Translations under genes and position numbers: made by a program
Shown: piece after piece, positions 61,301-64,000 of the stretch
How the letters are laid out: each line of letters starts with the position of its first letter
Position numbering within the stretch: position 1 is the stretch's first letter
Notes under the pieces: generated by a model
Database searches by the model: none
The model's input: only the letters and a program-made list of their open reading frames with translations
What the model was told of the DNA's origin: nothing
Origin: Fuerstiella marisgermanici
GTDB lineage: Bacteria > Planctomycetota > Planctomycetia > Planctomycetales > Planctomycetaceae
Direction: 5' to 3'
NCBI RefSeq assembly: GCF_001983935.1
Contig: NZ_CP017641.1
Location: forward strand, 2,232,001-2,296,000
DNA: 64,000 nucleotides

Positions 61301-62330
61301 TCATCAATTTCAGATTGCGTGGCTGGACGAAGAACGTCGGGAGCAGGCAATCGCCACGATGGTGGCACGTCCGACGGACGCCAATTCTGCTGAGCAGGGG
61401 ATGATCGTCTTTGAAGGCAACGTGCCACCGACGCCGGAACTTTGTCGACCGCTGAACATGTATCTGAAGCCAACCGACGACGCGACTCGCCGCACAACAG
61501 ACTGCATCACAATTTGGCTGGGCCAACCCGTTGCAATCGCAGCGCCGACGTGCGTTGAGATCCGACGGGCGAGCGGACAAAATCTTCTGCTGGTCGGTCA
61601 GGATGAAAGTCAGGCAGACGGGCTAATCGCCTACACAATTCTTAGCACCTGTCGACCGTTCGCTGCCGACGCAAATACTGCCACACCAAAGCTGACTCTA
61701 CTACACGACGGACGCGATGCAGATTCGTTGCAGCGATTTCAGTCGCTGCGAACCAACCTGCCCGAAACCTCGTTCGAAATTGGCGACGCGAATGCAGCAG
61801 ACGCGTTGATCAAACAGCACTATGACGAAATCGTCTTGCGAGAAGAAAACGCGGAACGCGCGACTGCGGCTGAGCAGATTCTGGTGGTTCGTAATGTGGG
61901 CCAGTTTCGCAGCCTCAGAAAAGACGACGACGATTTTGGGCTCGGCGGATTCGGCGAACCCAAAGAAGCGACTACCGCTTCGATGTTCAGTGACATTCTG
62001 AAACGTGGCCCGCTGGTCGGAATTCATGTGGTTGTCTGGTCAGATACCTTCAGCAACGTGGTTCGCTGGTTGTCGAGTTCGCTGCTTCGCGAATTCGAAA
62101 ACCGAATCGCGTTCCGCATGAACCAAACCGATTCTGCCAGCCTGATCGATTCGCCGGTCGCTGCATCACTGGGACCGGCACGAGCCATCATCTACCGCGA
62201 CCAGACCGGCGCAACCGAAAAGTTTCGTCCATGCGCATGGCCGTCAAACGAATGGTTGAACAGCCTCACCGGCGAACCGCCAGCCGACGTCACGACAGAC
62301 TTCGACATCGATTCGCTGACGATCGAGTGA
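58320..62330 (+). CDS. FtsK/EccC-like membrane ATPase with coiled coils
   Basis: 1,336 residues. N-terminal coiled coil (about 1-190, rich in Glu/Gln/Arg/Leu), two membrane helices (about 221-245 and 258-285), a second coiled coil (about 290-440), then three tandem RecA-like regions. The first (around 510-700) has no canonical Walker A (SAGRDTALSFIR). The second has Walker A GKTGSGKST with K792 and Walker B LLLIDEF with D894/E895, plus LIDFKKGVEF typical of FtsK/SpoIIIE. The third (about 1080-1330, LLLVGQDESQADGL) is degenerate. Three ATPase modules after two membrane helices are typical of type VII secretion EccC/EssC, but the coiled coils are not. It may move DNA or protein across the membrane. 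Divergent from a kinase gene. Confidence 0.92.
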   Translation: MTTNEISLTNQLTSASQKIAECEVLRTELQRLQTHMETVVAERDQTLESLQQSALTNMQAERQRIHDNADRELDTLRLDCNSRRETLQQNLKTTLHRLVADLEVETNNLEERRKSELWVLQSVMDEDGDDSPVVHFEREAETFVTQKAFLDERFEILQQQLKDSEQYLANSHATTETELPPPNLNVTKRLELKDAAVEAGNQALAAADEIERLKLPRWLQGFRIWALSLLAFVVLWIPIVAARADLRQFINPELTKPDWQWTAMAALTAAVIVVLFAVLSLVSAQASLRSRFQSMLQHVSNARAARTGWEQKSQRYVDRMEGQASEWRLEVEQRRIQQTQKLTEDIDSRIASLRNQTAAQQATFEGEIQRQIQQIDHELTTAEQRIEARKVTDVQQALDRTNIELQTARDTCEQQAQRTMARERLAEAELIATWRSIIDDLRTTAKESSVLAAATRRWPKAGTGQWTLPTEMPTHLSVGDLLTTVPNIPDALPRPEPFNLCLEMPAILRFPTDTSLLVEHDSAGRDTALSFIRTQLLRLLTVIPAGRIRLTLIDPVGLGQSFSAMMHLADFDELLIHSRIWTDSTQIRDQLQKVTVHMENIFQTYLRSQFDTIEEYNASAGEVAEPYHFVVVAGFPTAFTDESARHLSSILTSGPRCGVHAIVAWNPTIGVPPSFDVDDLTNTCVRFKVDGDVVLPQQQYSKAVLFEQYPEPAAETYVQLVRDVGEQSRDARRVEVSFNRIAPREDEIWSHSTADGIDFPIGRAGAARLQFMRLGRGTSQHALVAGKTGSGKSTLLHILITNLALHYSPNEIQFYLIDFKKGVEFRTYAAHKLPHARVIAIESDREFGLSVLERLDEVLQERGELFRERGVQDVPSFRKQFPSEPMPRLLLLIDEFQEFFVAEDRVSARASLLLDRLVRQGRAFGIHVLLGSQTLGGAYSLARSTMGQIAVRIALQCSESDAHLILSEDNPAARMLTRPGEAIYNDANGLRQGNHQFQIAWLDEERREQAIATMVARPTDANSAEQGMIVFEGNVPPTPELCRPLNMYLKPTDDATRRTTDCITIWLGQPVAIAAPTCVEIRRASGQNLLLVGQDESQADGLIAYTILSTCRPFAADANTATPKLTLLHDGRDADSLQRFQSLRTNLPETSFEIGDANAADALIKQHYDEIVLREENAERATAAEQILVVRNVGQFRSLRKDDDDFGLGGFGEPKEATTASMFSDILKRGPLVGIHVVVWSDTFSNVVRWLSSSLLREFENRIAFRMNQTDSASLIDSPVAASLGPARAIIYRDQTGATEKFRPCAWPSNEWLNSLTGEPPADVTTDFDIDSLTIE

Positions 62331-62487
62331 TCACAACCGCCGGTTTCCGCCGATCGCAGACGCCGCGATCAGTATTGGCCACTAAATTCGCAGAGAAAAT
62401 CGGCCTGTGGTTTGATGCGGTTCCGCTACAATCAGACGGTGTTCTTCAGGACTCCGACTGATTCTCGCGAACGCCGAAACCCGTTGC

Positions 62488-64000
62488 ATGGCTGCCAAAA
62501 TTTCAATGATCGAACCGCGTCGACCTCAGAAACTCGCTGCAAAAGCCTGGCTGCCGCAATCCGTTGCAGATGCCAGGCCGCAGACCGCAGTCTTGCTGGG
62601 GCTTTTGCTGTCCCTGGCTTTGCCGATGGGGCACTCTCGCACGATTGCTCAGCCGCCTGACGATGTCACACCGGGATCAGTCTTGCTGGACAACGGGCTG
62701 ATCCTCCGCGGACTGTGCACGTCCGGGGCAACCCTTTCCGGAGATCCCCGGCCGGTTGCGAGCCTGAGTTTGAAGAAGATCGATCAGAGTTTTCGTGCCT
62801 ATTATGTGGCCAACCGAATGAGCGGCCCAATTGTGCCTGACAACGCGGCAATCCCCGCGGCTGACTTCCGCATCATGCAGAAGTTCGACGGTCGGAAGCC
62901 GCTGGTCTACGCGATTGGATTGCATGAGAAGAATCCGTTTCAGCCAGACGGCCGGTCTTTTGTTGAGTTGACGTTTGCGGAAGGTCGGACTCTGAAAATT
63001 GACGTCGGAATCGTCGGCCTGAACTCACTCTCGGCTCAGGTGCGCGGGCTGACTCATGATTGGGTCTACGGGGTTTCACTGGCTTCCATTCCCGACGGCA
63101 CGCTCTACTCCGGCCTCGGTCAGCCGGGTGTCATCACACACGTGAAAGGTTTCGACGATGGCGAGACACAGCTGAACCTCGCCCAAATGCTAATGCAAGC
63201 GGACAAGTTTGATGCGTCACGCCGATTGCTGGACGACATCGCACTTCAGTTTCCCGATCTGAAAAAGCGGTGCGAGCGTTCGATAGAGATCTGGAACGAC
63301 AAAGCGGGCGACAAAATTGTTGCCGAACTACAGCGGATGAAAACTGTTGGCAAAGATTCCACCGCCGAGCGCTACGCCCGGGAATGGCCAGACCCAAAGC
63401 TGGATCCCGTAGTGCGTGTGCGAGCCCGGCAGTTCATCCAGCAGATGGATGAAGAAAACCGGCGTCTGCAAATCGTGTCGATGTCGTTGGACAAGTTGCT
63501 TGGCGATGTGGACGACAAAACGCTGCGCCGCGACGCGACTCAAATGTGCACAGAACTCAAACGAGAACTGGACGCCAACTCACTACCGCGTCTTGCCGCG
63601 TATGAACTGGTCTGGCAGGACGAAGGCCTATCGGCCGAAGCCAAAATTGCATTGGCCGCAACCGGCTGGCTGTTGGGCGCCGACAATGCGATCGACGAAT
63701 TCGCGGACGCATTTGGCCTGTTTCAAATTCGGTATTTGTTGGCTGACTACATGAAGACAGGCGACAGCGAATCGCGAGCACGCGACGACTTGCGAGAAAA
63801 GATGCAACAGGCAGAAGGCTATTCGGTCCAAAGAATGGCGATGCTGCTGCGGCATCTTCCCTCCGACGGTTCGATAAAGCCACAAGCCGGTGCGTGGGAC
63901 GATGCCCGACTGTTCACAACAGAAGGCTCAGACACAGAAACCGGTTGCCTCGGCCAGATTCCATCAGAATACGCCGACACGCGCGAGTATCCTCTGTTGA
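62488..64000 (+). CDS. Exported hypothetical protein (3' end outside the window)
   Basis: The frame runs open from ATG 62488 to the window edge: 504 codons with no stop. A hydrophobic export segment (TAVLLGLLLSLALPMG, about residues 31-46) is followed by a beta-rich region (PGSVLLDNGLILRGLCT, RSFVELTFAEGRTLKIDVGI, GVISHVKGF-type strand near 215) and then a helical, TPR-like region (TQLNLAQMLMQADKFDASRRLL). A second start six codons later is possible. I do not recognise a family; a catalytic domain may follow outside the window. It lies 157 bases downstream of the FtsK-like gene on the same strand and may share its transcript. Confidence 0.8.
   Translation, partial: MAAKISMIEPRRPQKLAAKAWLPQSVADARPQTAVLLGLLLSLALPMGHSRTIAQPPDDVTPGSVLLDNGLILRGLCTSGATLSGDPRPVASLSLKKIDQSFRAYYVANRMSGPIVPDNAAIPAADFRIMQKFDGRKPLVYAIGLHEKNPFQPDGRSFVELTFAEGRTLKIDVGIVGLNSLSAQVRGLTHDWVYGVSLASIPDGTLYSGLGQPGVITHVKGFDDGETQLNLAQMLMQADKFDASRRLLDDIALQFPDLKKRCERSIEIWNDKAGDKIVAELQRMKTVGKDSTAERYAREWPDPKLDPVVRVRARQFIQQMDEENRRLQIVSMSLDKLLGDVDDKTLRRDATQMCTELKRELDANSLPRLAAYELVWQDEGLSAEAKIALAATGWLLGADNAIDEFADAFGLFQIRYLLADYMKTGDSESRARDDLREKMQQAEGYSVQRMAMLLRHLPSDGSIKPQAGAWDDARLFTTEGSDTETGCLGQIPSEYADTREYPLL

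Overview
The window is a single continuous stretch of a planctomycete chromosome, probably from a marine or aquatic heterotroph. This is inferred from gene content, not from a marker gene. The indicators are two DUF1559 proteins, one with a pseudopilin-type N-terminus; a very large ThuA / PVC-type dehydrogenase / HEAT / cytochrome c fusion; a secreted protein starting with an LEPR-XLL-like motif; DUF1501 and DUF1571 proteins; a Cys-type sulfatase; and a serine/threonine kinase. Shine-Dalgarno sites are often weak or absent. About 37 intact or edge-truncated genes and one IS-broken gene are supported. I saw no rRNA, tRNA or CRISPR array.

1-12,000: an edge-truncated GNAT acetyltransferase, a small Cys-containing protein convergent with a membrane protein, the 1,529-residue ThuA/dehydrogenase/cytochrome fusion, and a membrane-anchored DUF1559 protein. 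Then comes an intact ISL3-family insertion sequence (8271-9565) with 24-bp imperfect inverted repeats and a perfect 8-bp target duplication. It has split a four-helix membrane protein gene. Removing the element and one duplication copy restores a 370-codon frame. A Gfo/Idh/MocA oxidoreductase follows.

12,000-27,000: a 1,043-residue secreted protein (two Ca-binding-like repeats, DPPV linker, Calx-beta, lectin-like and sugar dehydrogenase modules), a membrane-anchored beta-propeller protein, a conserved hypothetical next to trpD, a soluble histidine kinase paired with a sigma-54 activator, the rpsO-pnp pair with terminators after each gene, and a small cluster with an FHA-domain protein.

27,000-44,000: exported catabolic and surface functions. 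These are a sulfatase, a beta-propeller/di-haem cytochrome protein, a GlmU-like left-handed beta-helix protein, a leucine-rich-repeat lipoprotein, a lipoprotein/DUF1559 pair, MscS, a translationally coupled PcRGLX/YetA-like protein and pectate-lyase-like beta-helix protein, and a DUF1571 protein. Two gene-poor gaps of about 1 kb lie at 35844-36869 and 41910-43013.

44,000-64,000: an rRNA-methyltransferase-like protein overlapping fetB, a SWIM/SNF2 helicase, a LarA-family protein, manA, a Tat-exported DUF1501 protein, rph, a POT transporter carrying an unusual pseudopilin-G-like insert, a divergent protein kinase, a 1,336-residue coiled-coil FtsK/EccC-like ATPase and an edge-truncated exported protein.

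The most interesting points are the POT transporter insert, the FtsK/EccC-like ATPase with one canonical and two degenerate ATPase modules, and the gene that can be reconstructed across the IS. No wholly new multi-gene system can be demonstrated from sequence alone.
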